Below the pieces are notes generated by a model. That model was not told the origin of the DNA, did not search any database, and saw only the letters and a list, made by a program, of their open reading frames with translations. The position numbers and the translations under genes are program-made. Shown here in pieces: positions 1-6,627 of a stretch of 6,960 nucleotides of DNA (positions are counted from its first letter, which is position 1; each line of letters begins with the position of its first letter). Origin of the DNA: Paracoccaceae bacterium. GTDB lineage: Bacteria > Pseudomonadota > Alphaproteobacteria > Rhodobacterales > Rhodobacteraceae. The stretch is from positions 1 to 6,960 of the forward strand of contig RFZH01000123.1 of the NCBI GenBank assembly GCA_009920815.1. The letters run 5' to 3'.

Positions 1-2267
1 TGACGCCGGCGTCGTTTGAGCCGACAATTGACTATGTTGTCACAAAGATCCCAAAATTCGCATTCGAAAAATTCCCCGGTTCCCAACCATTGCTGACAAC
101 GGCTATGAAGTCGGTTGGCGAAGCAATGGCGATTGGCCGTACCATCCACGAATCCTTGCAAAAGGCGCTGGCATCGATGGAATCTGGATTGACAGGGTTT
201 GACGATGTTGAAATTCCGGGCGCCCCAGAAAAACAAGCAATCATCGAAGCAATCAGCAGGCAGACCCCAGATCGCATGCGCACTATCGCACAAGCGATGC
301 GTCACGGCCTGACCAATGACGAGATTTTCAACGTGACAAAATTCGATCCTTGGTTCTTGGATCGGATCCGCGAAATAGTAGACGCAGAGCAGGTTGTTAT
401 TGATAACGGCCTGCCAAGCGATGCTGCGGGCTTGCGAAACCTGAAAATGTTGGGCTTTACCGATGCGCGTTTGGCAAAACTGACAGGGTTCAAAGAATCT
501 GACGTTCGTCGCGCTCGGTTGAACGTTGGGGTTCATGCAGTATTTAAGCGTATCGATACCTGCGCCGCAGAATTCGAAGCGCAGACACCCTACATGTACT
601 CCACATACGAAGCGCCTATGATGGGCGATGTCGAATGTGAAGCGCGACCATCAGATAAAAAGAAAGTTGTCATTTTGGGCGGTGGTCCTAACCGTATCGG
701 TCAAGGTATTGAATTTGATTACTGCTGTTGTCATGCCTGTTTCTCACTGACGGAAGCAGGTTATGAAACCATCATGATCAACTGTAACCCTGAAACGGTT
801 TCAACCGACTACGACACATCGGATCGTTTGTATTTCGAACCGCTAACCTTTGAACACGTTATGGAAATCCTGCGCGTAGAACAGGAAAATGGAACGCTGC
901 ATGGCGTCATCGTCCAATTTGGCGGTCAGACACCACTGAAGTTGGCAAATTCGCTAGAGGCGGAAGGTATTCCAATTCTTGGGACAACCCCAGACGCCAT
1001 CGACTTGGCCGAAGATCGTGAGCGTTTCCAAGCGTTGGTCAATCAGTTGGGATTGAAACAACCAAAGAACGGCATTGCACATTCTGATGCTGAGGCATTG
1101 GACATTGCAGAAGACATTGGTTTCCCGCTGGTCATTCGTCCATCGTATGTTTTGGGTGGTCGTGCGATGGAAATCGTACGCGACATGGATCAACTACGTC
1201 GTTACATCCGTGAGGCTGTGGTCGTATCTGGTGATAGTCCTGTTTTGCTAGACAGCTATTTGTCAGGTGCCGTTGAGTGTGATGTTGATGCCCTGTCGGA
1301 TGGCAAGGATGTGCACGTTGCAGGTATTATGCAGCACATTGAAGAAGCAGGTGTTCATTCGGGTGATAGCGCGTGTTCGTTGCCACCATATTCGCTTTCA
1401 ACAGAAATCATCGAAGAATTAAAACGCCAAACAAACGCCTTGGCTTTGGGCTTGAATGTTGTCGGCCTTATGAACGTACAATTCGCAGTCAAGGACGGTG
1501 AAATTTACTTGATCGAAGTCAACCCACGGGCATCACGCACCGTGCCTTTCGTTGCAAAGGCAACCGATAGCGCGATCGCGTCTATTGCAGCACGACTGAT
1601 GGCGGGTGAACCATTGTCAAATTTCCCGCTGCGTGAGCCATATCGTGATGCAAGCTATGATGAAAGCTTGCCGATGGGTGACCCTATGACACTAGCGGAC
1701 CCGAATATGCCTTGGTTCAGTGTAAAAGAGGCCGTTATGCCTTTTGCACGTTTTCCTGGCGTTGACACGATTTTAGGTCCAGAAATGCGGTCAACCGGCG
1801 AAGTTATGGGATGGGATCGCAACTTTGCCCGCGCATTTTTAAAGGCACAAATGGGTGCCGGTATGGAATTACCATCCTCGGGCAATGTGTTCTTTTCGAT
1901 CAAAGACAGCGACAAATCCAATGAAACGCTAGAAACTGCACAAATTATGGCGGATTTAGGCTTTAACCTTGTTGCTACATCTGGAACCGCATCGTGGCTT
2001 GCCGAAAATAATGTTGCTTGTCAGACCATTAACAAGGTGTCTGAAGGCCGACCAAATATTGTTGATAGCCTAAAGAACGGTGAAATTGATCTGGTCTTCA
2101 ACACGACCGAAGGTGCGAAATCAATCGAAGACAGCCGTCAAATTCGTTCGGTGGCATTGTTTGACAAGATTCCATATTTCACAACAGCTGCTGGATCAAA
2201 CGCGGCCGCCAAGGCCATTCAGGCGATGAAAGACGGTGAGATCACTGTGAAATCGTTGCAAAGTTAA
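1..2267 (+). CDS. carB: Carbamoyl-phosphate synthase large subunit (C-terminal two-thirds, 5' truncated by window edge)
   Basis: CarB uses glutamine-derived ammonia, bicarbonate and two ATP to make carbamoyl phosphate for pyrimidine and arginine synthesis, working in the cytosol with the glutaminase subunit CarA. The reading frame is open from base 3 (TPASFEPTIDYVVTK), so the TTG at 90 is internal and the true start lies left of the window; about 754 residues are present and roughly 30% of the protein is missing. In order, I see the end of the first synthetase half, the oligomerisation region (about 150-590), the second ATP-grasp half (from about 650, GGGPNRIGQG), and an MGS-like allosteric domain (about 1880-2264, ATSGTA and NKVSEGRPNI). 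The metal ligands matching E. coli Q829, E841 and N843 are intact, encoded at 1479, 1515 and 1521 (NVQFAV, EVNPRASR). An extra stretch near 1640-1710 is absent from E. coli but typical of Rhodobacterales. The frame is intact to TAA at 2265, and a terminator follows. Confidence 0.98.
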   Translation, partial: TPASFEPTIDYVVTKIPKFAFEKFPGSQPLLTTAMKSVGEAMAIGRTIHESLQKALASMESGLTGFDDVEIPGAPEKQAIIEAISRQTPDRMRTIAQAMRHGLTNDEIFNVTKFDPWFLDRIREIVDAEQVVIDNGLPSDAAGLRNLKMLGFTDARLAKLTGFKESDVRRARLNVGVHAVFKRIDTCAAEFEAQTPYMYSTYEAPMMGDVECEARPSDKKKVVILGGGPNRIGQGIEFDYCCCHACFSLTEAGYETIMINCNPETVSTDYDTSDRLYFEPLTFEHVMEILRVEQENGTLHGVIVQFGGQTPLKLANSLEAEGIPILGTTPDAIDLAEDRERFQALVNQLGLKQPKNGIAHSDAEALDIAEDIGFPLVIRPSYVLGGRAMEIVRDMDQLRRYIREAVVVSGDSPVLLDSYLSGAVECDVDALSDGKDVHVAGIMQHIEEAGVHSGDSACSLPPYSLSTEIIEELKRQTNALALGLNVVGLMNVQFAVKDGEIYLIEVNPRASRTVPFVAKATDSAIASIAARLMAGEPLSNFPLREPYRDASYDESLPMGDPMTLADPNMPWFSVKEAVMPFARFPGVDTILGPEMRSTGEVMGWDRNFARAFLKAQMGAGMELPSSGNVFFSIKDSDKSNETLETAQIMADLGFNLVATSGTASWLAENNVACQTINKVSEGRPNIVDSLKNGEIDLVFNTTEGAKSIEDSRQIRSVALFDKIPYFTTAAGSNAAAKAIQAMKDGEITVKSLQS

Positions 2268-2289
2268 GACGAGACCACACTAATATCTA

Positions 2290-2326
2290 AAAACCCCCAA
2301 GACCAAAGGTTTGGGGGTTTTCTTTT
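2290..2326 (+). terminator. Rho-independent terminator of carB
   Basis: A perfect 11-bp stem pairs 2290-2300 (AAAACCCCCAA) with 2311-2321 (TTGGGGGTTTT). The 10-nt loop can fold further through ACC/GGT (2302-2304 with 2308-2310), leaving one bulged G. The 3' side runs into a T-rich tail, TTTTCTTTT, ending at 2326. It begins 22 bases after the carB stop and separates carB from the signalling operon. The A-run at 2289-2293 would also give a U-tract on the other strand, so it could work in both directions, but no minus-strand gene is seen here to need it. Confidence 0.93.
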
Positions 2327-2340
2327 GCTTCATTCGACCA

Positions 2341-2369
2341 TTGGCTAAGTGTTCATGAAAATATATTTT
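2341..2369 (+). promoter_or_regulatory. Weak sigma-70-like promoter candidate for the signalling operon
   Basis: A promoter is expected between the carB terminator and the response regulator gene. The best match I can find is TTGGCT (2341-2346) as -35 with TATTTT (2364-2369) as -10 at 17-bp spacing, or TATATT (2362-2367) at 15 bp. Each option matches the consensus only partly, so this is a guess at position, supported mainly by context and local AT-richness. Confidence 0.22.
2352..2359. repeat. Small perfect palindrome TTCATGAA upstream of the regulator gene
   Basis: TTCATGAA is an 8-bp perfect palindrome that lies between the candidate -35 and -10 elements. It could be half of an operator or simply chance; an 8-bp palindrome in AT-rich DNA is weak evidence. 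Confidence 0.2.
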
Positions 2370-2375
2370 GCTAAA

Positions 2376-2385
2376 GTGATTTCAC
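2376..2385. repeat. Small inverted repeat GTGA-TT-TCAC upstream of the regulator gene
   Basis: GTGA and TCAC form a 4-2-4 inverted repeat 18 bases before the ATG of the response regulator gene. Its position would suit an operator just downstream of the promoter, but the arms are short. It does not match the FNR/DNR-type TTGAT-N4-ATCAA pattern. Confidence 0.2.
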
Positions 2386-2393
2386 AAAAGTAC

Positions 2394-2398
2394 AGAGG
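2394..2398 (+). promoter_or_regulatory. Ribosome binding site of the response regulator (decides the start)
   Basis: AGAGG lies 5 nt before ATG 2404 but only 2 nt before the in-frame TTG at 2401. The spacing favours ATG 2404 as the start, one codon inside the longest open frame. Confidence 0.6.
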
Positions 2399-2403
2399 TC
2401 TTG

Positions 2404-3096
2404 ATGGAAAGCACAAAGCAACAACACGAAAGACATTTTCACTCGGCACTTATTGTCGATGATCATCCGCTGTTTTGCGATGCACTTTCTATGACCCTTG
2501 GGACGGTTGCGGACATAAGAAATATCAAAACGTCTGCAAATTTAACCGATGCAGTTGAAATGATTGCCAAGGGCTTTTGCCCAGATTTGATCGTTTTGGA
2601 TTTAAACCTACCCGATGTCGATGGATTAGACGGTTTGATCCGCCTAAAAAATGCAGCGCTGGTGCCAGTGGTCGTTGTTTCATCTATGGCCGACAATCGT
2701 GTTATTACCTCGACAATAAGGGCCGGCGCATCTGGATTTATTCCTAAACATAGCAAACGTGAGGTTTTCTCTGCCGCTATAAAAGCAATTCGCGTTGGCC
2801 ACACCTTTGTACCTGACGGATTTGTTTTGTTGGATGAAGCACAACTAAATGGCCCGGTGCAGAGCGATGTCCTTGCCCGTCTCAGTACATTAACCAATCA
2901 ACAGGCGCGTATTTTGCAATTAATTTGCGAAGGTAAATTGAACAAGCAAATTGCTTTTGATCTTACGATTGCTGAAACCACTGTAAAAGCGCATGTCACA
3001 GCAATCATGCGCAAGCTCGGCGTTCAAAGCAGAACTCAGGCTGTTTTGATCGCGAAAGAGGCAAGCTTTTCAAACGTGTTGCAAGAACGCGTCTAA
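2404..3096 (+). CDS. NarL/FixJ-family response regulator (REC + LuxR-type HTH)
   Basis: This is a 230-residue DNA-binding two-component regulator. An N-terminal receiver domain (about residues 14-130) shows the acidic pair D19-D20 (LIVDDHP), phospho-acceptor D66 (VLDLNLPD), switch serine S93 and conserved lysine K115 (GFIPKHS). A linker leads to a LuxR/GerE helix-turn-helix (about 162-218; LTNQQARILQLICEGKLNKQIA, then ETTVKAHVTAIMRKLGV as recognition helix). Length and architecture are typical of the NarL/FixJ family, and all residues needed for phosphorylation are present. It is the first gene after the carB terminator and lies 42 bp before the FIST gene with no terminator between, so it is probably co-transcribed with the FIST and kinase genes. 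By inference it is the transcriptional output of that kinase. Its target genes are unknown, and no neighbouring gene in the window looks like an obvious target. Confidence 0.95.
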   Translation: MESTKQQHERHFHSALIVDDHPLFCDALSMTLGTVADIRNIKTSANLTDAVEMIAKGFCPDLIVLDLNLPDVDGLDGLIRLKNAALVPVVVVSSMADNRVITSTIRAGASGFIPKHSKREVFSAAIKAIRVGHTFVPDGFVLLDEAQLNGPVQSDVLARLSTLTNQQARILQLICEGKLNKQIAFDLTIAETTVKAHVTAIMRKLGVQSRTQAVLIAKEASFSNVLQERV

Positions 3097-3125
3097 GCTG
3101 CGTAACATATAAAAAACATACCCCT

Positions 3126-3131
3126 AGGGAG
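3126..3131 (+). promoter_or_regulatory. Ribosome binding site of the FIST-domain gene
   Basis: AGGGAG ends 7 nt before ATG 3139. A later in-frame ATG at 3169 has no comparable purine run upstream, so 3139 is preferred. The site overlaps the 8-bp palindrome CCCTAGGG (3122-3129). Confidence 0.65.
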
Positions 3132-3138
3132 ATAAGGA

Positions 3139-4311
3139 ATGACGCACAATAGCGTTCATGGCACCGATATGTCGGATGACAATCGTATCGTGCGCGTGGC
3201 GGATGTTGATTGTGGTGACGCAAACGCACTTCAAACATTGGCGGCTAAGCTGGGTCAGGGTCCTTTTGCGCTAATCATCTTGTTGATCGCACCTAGTGCA
3301 GATTTTGAAAAAATGATGGAAGATTACCGTGAGTTTTGTCCGAATACGCCAATTATTGGGTGTACAACCGCGGGCGAAATTTGTGATGGCGGCTATCGTG
3401 ATCGGCGCATTGTTGCGATTGGCTTACCCTCGAGTCATTTTGTAGCGAAAACAAAAATAATAACTGATCTTTCCCCTGACAGCCTGAACAACATAGCGCA
3501 TGAGATGGTTCGAACCCGTGCAATTCTTGCAGAGCTTAAACCGCAGTGGGAACATGAATTCAATTATATTTTGATAGACGGATTATCACGCGCCGAAGAT
3601 ACAATTGTTTCAACACTTTCTGTTGGGTTAGGCCCGGTGCAAATGTTTGGCGGGTCATCCGCGGACGGAATAGATTTTCATAAGACCCGGATTTTGTACG
3701 AAGGAAAGTTTTTTCAAAACGCAGCGGTGCTTGCGCAGGTGCGGACCAAATGTCCAATTAAGGTTTTCAAAACCGATCATTTGGTTCCAACAGATTGTCG
3801 AATGGTCGTCACCAAAGCGGACCCAGCAACAAGAACGGTTAGCGAAATCAACGCCGCGCCCGCAGCACGCGAATACGCCCGTTTGTTAGGAAAAGATCCA
3901 GAGCAACTGACACCTTTTACTTTTGCCGCTCATCCGGTTGTTGTGCGTGTGGGCGGTCAACATCATGTACGTGCAATTCAAAAAGTTGCAGAAAATGGTG
4001 ATCTCATTTTCTTTTCAGCTATTGATGAAGGGTTGGTTCTAACCTTAGCGGACCCAATGGATATGGAGGATCATTTGCGCTCCGAACTTGGTAAGCTTGC
4101 ACAGTTAGATCAGCCCGACATTATATTGGCCTGTGATTGCATTTTAAGAAAGTTGGAAGCACAAGAAAAACAAAAGACACGCGCACTAAGTAATATTTTA
4201 TCAGATCATAAAGTCGTTGGCTTTTCGACATACGGCGAACAATTTAATTCGATGCACGTAAATCAAACGCTGACAGGCGTTGCGATATATGCACCCAAGG
4301 AAATTGCATGA
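3139..4311 (+). CDS. FIST-domain (FIST_N + FIST_C) sensory protein, NosP-like
   Basis: This is a 390-residue cytosolic protein with no signal peptide or membrane segment. The FIST N-terminal domain (about residues 25-230) carries the hallmark GCTTAGEI (74-81) and GGSSADG (171-177). The FIST_C domain (about 235-385) ends with GFSTYGEQ (361-368) and HVNQTLTGVAIY (373-384). FIST domains are ligand-binding sensor modules. In P. aeruginosa the FIST protein NosP binds haem and nitric oxide and regulates its co-encoded hybrid kinase NahK, and the layout here is the same. Possible haem or metal ligands include H214, H265, H275-H276 and H373, plus a CxC pair, C332/C334. Which of these matter cannot be decided from the sequence. 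The stop overlaps the kinase start (ATGA), which implies coupled translation and a direct partnership. The family call is firm. NO or haem binding is inferred, and another small ligand remains possible. Confidence 0.93.
   Translation: MTHNSVHGTDMSDDNRIVRVADVDCGDANALQTLAAKLGQGPFALIILLIAPSADFEKMMEDYREFCPNTPIIGCTTAGEICDGGYRDRRIVAIGLPSSHFVAKTKIITDLSPDSLNNIAHEMVRTRAILAELKPQWEHEFNYILIDGLSRAEDTIVSTLSVGLGPVQMFGGSSADGIDFHKTRILYEGKFFQNAAVLAQVRTKCPIKVFKTDHLVPTDCRMVVTKADPATRTVSEINAAPAAREYARLLGKDPEQLTPFTFAAHPVVVRVGGQHHVRAIQKVAENGDLIFFSAIDEGLVLTLADPMDMEDHLRSELGKLAQLDQPDIILACDCILRKLEAQEKQKTRALSNILSDHKVVGFSTYGEQFNSMHVNQTLTGVAIYAPKEIA
4297..4301 (+). promoter_or_regulatory. Ribosome binding site of the hybrid kinase, inside the FIST gene
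   Basis: AAGGA lies 6 nt before ATG 4308, within the last codons of the FIST gene. With the ATGA stop/start overlap it supports 4308 as the kinase start and allows ribosomes to re-initiate after the FIST stop. Confidence 0.65.
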
Positions 4312-6521
4312 ATAATTCCTTGATCAATCCACTCGACAGCGTCGAAGTTCAAAACAAAAAACTATCGAAAATTGTGTTTGCGCTGATGAACCGTGTTGAA
4401 CAGGCAACCGATGCCTCAGGTGCTGCATATGCGCAATTTCAGCGCGCTGCAGTGCTAGAACAAGATGTACAGAACAGAACCAAAGAACTAGAGCACGCAT
4501 TAGATTTATTAAACGAATCCAATGCCCAATTGGCACAAGCCAATTCCGAGACAGAAGCAGCGCGGTCTAACCTTGCGAATGCTATCGAGGCAATTCAAGA
4601 AGGGTTTGCCCTATTTGATGCCAATGATCGGCTGGTATTGTGTAACTCAAGGTTTGGCATGCATATGCCCGACATACACGATCACCTGTTACCAGGCCTT
4701 TTGTTTGATAACTATGTGCGGATGGTAAGCGAAAGCTCATTCTTATCACTGCCACCGAATGAAACACCTGCACAATGGGCTGAACGTCGGCTTAAGCGCC
4801 ATCAGGAAACACATGTTATCTTTAACGTGCGGATCATATGGAATCGATGGGTCCAAGTCAGTGAACATCATACGCCAGACGGTGGTACCGTTATCTTGCA
4901 AACGGACGTATCAGATATCATGCGGCTTCAACGTCAAGAACGAGAACGCATGCTTGATGATCAAGCAAAGCTGATCCGTGCCACGCTTGAACACCTGATC
5001 CAAGGCGTTTGTATTTTCGATAATCAAGCGCGCATCGTTGGGTGGAACCATCGGATCGCAGAGCTATTACCGATTTCGTTGTCATCCATTCGCGTTGGCA
5101 CGCCATTCGAAACAATACTGGCAAAGCTTGAGGGAAAAATAAAATTCGTAGCGGAAATGACACCGAATGCGATCCAAGATTGGGGAAGACAAAAATCAGG
5201 AAGGGTACCAATCCGATTTGAAATCGAACATGGTCCGCAAACGATTTTGGATGTGTTTGCCCAAGAAATGCCAGACGGTGGTTTCGTTATATCCTTCACA
5301 GATATTACGTCTGAAACAAAAGCGATCCGCGCCATAAAAACAGCAAACGAAACACTTGAACAGCGCGTATTGGAACGCACACTTGAACTTGAAGACGCGC
5401 TTGCTGTTGCTGAACGGGCAAATGCATCAAAATCGCGCTTTGTCGCTGCAGCTTCTCATGATTTACTTCAACCACTCAGTGCGGCAAAGCTATATATCGC
5501 TTCATTGGATAACGCTTCATCTGACGAACGCGCACGAGACATCATTGGTAAAGCCGGACGGGCATTAAACAGTGTTGAGAATATACTCGAGGCGCTTTTA
5601 GATATTTCAAAGCTCGATTCCGGGCGTGCGTCATTTAATATTGGCGCCGTCTCGCTTGGAGTAATTTTGGATCAACTGCGTGATGAATTTAGCCCCGTTG
5701 CTGCGCAAAAAAAGCTTGATCTAAGGTTCGTCAAAACCAATGCGGTCGTGCAAAGTGATGCCACATATTTACGTCGAATTTTACAAAATTTGATCGGAAA
5801 TGCGTTAAGATATACTGACGCGGGCAAGGTACTGGTTGGTGTGCGGCAAAACAAAAGCTCAGTGCGGGTTGAAGTTTGGGATACAGGACCAGGAATTCCG
5901 GACGATAAACAGAATATCATCTTTGGCGAATTCCAACGACTAAACGCATCTGCAAGCGCTGCAGAGGGGATGGGCCTGGGTCTAGCCATCGTTGAACGCG
6001 CATGTTCATTATTAAATCATCCGCTAAGAGTTGAATCAAAAGTTGGCGTGGGGACTGGATTTTTGGTCGAAATACCGCGCACCGTTCGAAGTGTACAACA
6101 TCCAAACCAAAAGCAAGAATACAACATCCAAACGATTGAGCCAAATTTGGTTGCGTTACTGATTGAAAACGATGTCGAGTTACAGGGGGCTCTTACCATT
6201 ACTATGGAACAATGGGGAATTGATGTTTTACCTGTTTTGTCAGGTTCGGAGGCAATTTCTCTTTTGCACGAAATAGATATCGTGCCTGACGTTATATTGG
6301 CGGACTATCAATTGGACCTTGGGGAAACCGGAACTGACGCAATTCGTCAATTATGGAGCATTTATGGGCGCATTCCAGCCGCACTCATTACTGCAAACCG
6401 TACACAGCAGGTAATGCAAGATTGTCAAAAATCAGGCATTGAATTGATGTACAAACCTATATCATCTGAAAATTTGCGTGACTACATCGGGCGCGTTTCA
6501 AGCCAAGCAAAGCTGAGATAG
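4308..6521 (+). CDS. Soluble PAS-PAS hybrid histidine kinase with C-terminal receiver (NahK-like)
   Basis: This 737-residue sensor kinase has no transmembrane segment and so is probably cytosolic. In order it has an N-terminal helical/coiled-coil region (about residues 10-92), a PAS-like domain (about 93-205; EGFALFDANDRLVLCNSRF), a second PAS-like domain (about 222-335; GVCIFDNQARIVGWN), a coiled-coil linker (about 337-375), a HisKA domain with phospho-acceptor H384 (ASHDLLQPL), and a HATPase_c domain. The ATPase boxes are N box N494/N498, G1 D525-G529 (DTGPGI), F box FGEF (539-542) and G2 GMGLGL (554-559). A receiver (about 615-735) follows with phospho-acceptor D666 (ILADYQLD), T695 and K716. 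The receiver's acidic pair reads E620-N621 instead of the usual two acidic residues. No HPt domain is present. Architecture and N-terminus resemble the P. aeruginosa NahK/ErcS' group. It is translationally coupled to the FIST protein, which is the likely input, and the upstream NarL-type regulator is the likely downstream partner. Confidence 0.95.
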   Translation: MNNSLINPLDSVEVQNKKLSKIVFALMNRVEQATDASGAAYAQFQRAAVLEQDVQNRTKELEHALDLLNESNAQLAQANSETEAARSNLANAIEAIQEGFALFDANDRLVLCNSRFGMHMPDIHDHLLPGLLFDNYVRMVSESSFLSLPPNETPAQWAERRLKRHQETHVIFNVRIIWNRWVQVSEHHTPDGGTVILQTDVSDIMRLQRQERERMLDDQAKLIRATLEHLIQGVCIFDNQARIVGWNHRIAELLPISLSSIRVGTPFETILAKLEGKIKFVAEMTPNAIQDWGRQKSGRVPIRFEIEHGPQTILDVFAQEMPDGGFVISFTDITSETKAIRAIKTANETLEQRVLERTLELEDALAVAERANASKSRFVAAASHDLLQPLSAAKLYIASLDNASSDERARDIIGKAGRALNSVENILEALLDISKLDSGRASFNIGAVSLGVILDQLRDEFSPVAAQKKLDLRFVKTNAVVQSDATYLRRILQNLIGNALRYTDAGKVLVGVRQNKSSVRVEVWDTGPGIPDDKQNIIFGEFQRLNASASAAEGMGLGLAIVERACSLLNHPLRVESKVGVGTGFLVEIPRTVRSVQHPNQKQEYNIQTIEPNLVALLIENDVELQGALTITMEQWGIDVLPVLSGSEAISLLHEIDIVPDVILADYQLDLGETGTDAIRQLWSIYGRIPAALITANRTQQVMQDCQKSGIELMYKPISSENLRDYIGRVSSQAKLR

Positions 6522-6528
6522 CTGCAAC

Positions 6529-6547
6529 GACCACAAAATCGGTGGTC
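6529..6547. repeat. Inverted repeat GACCAC/GTGGTC after the kinase gene
   Basis: A perfect 6-bp stem (6529-6534 with 6542-6547) encloses a 7-nt loop and begins 7 nt after the kinase stop. No T-run follows, so it is at most a weak terminator or an mRNA 3'-end stabilising hairpin. Confidence 0.4.
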
Positions 6548-6571
6548 CGAATAACCGCATTATACCATTAG

Positions 6572-6608
6572 CGTTGATTTTGCATTCTCAGGCTGTGGGC
6601 AATCAACG
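6572..6608. repeat. Inverted repeat CGTTGATT/AATCAACG between convergent genes
   Basis: A perfect 8-bp stem (6572-6579 with 6601-6608) has a 21-nt loop, and one further G-T pair could extend it. It sits between the kinase stop and the smr stop, where a shared transcription end is expected, but neither strand has a clear U-tract after it. A role in termination is therefore only suggested. Confidence 0.35.
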
Positions 6609-6627
6609 TCTGGGCAAACGTAACCTG

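Noticed and set aside
90..92. TTG at 90 as a start codon for carB
   Set aside because: The frame is open from base 3 and the upstream residues (ASFEPTIDYVVTK, FEKFPG) are conserved CarB sequence, so this codon is internal.
2366..2389. TTTTG...CAAAA flanking GTGATTTCAC as an FNR/DNR-type box, tempting because NO sensing is suspected
   Set aside because: The spacing does not fit TTGAT-N4-ATCAA, and the outer and inner repeats do not share a centre.
2463..2897. 144-codon open frame on the minus strand under the response regulator gene
   Set aside because: It lies wholly antisense to a clear REC-HTH gene and shows no recognisable domain; it is a shadow frame.
3122..3129. CCCTAGGG palindrome before the FIST gene as an operator
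   Set aside because: It overlaps the ribosome binding site and is only 8 bp long, so the Shine-Dalgarno function explains half of it.
5024..5380. 118-codon open frame on the minus strand under the kinase gene, and neighbouring antisense frames
   Set aside because: They are antisense to the PAS and kinase domains, with no motif and no plausible start context.
2404..6521. The signalling operon as a recently acquired island
   Set aside because: Spot counts of 60-base lines (about 38-48% G+C) overlap the one line sampled in carB (about 48%), and no integrase, transposase, tRNA or direct repeat flanks it.
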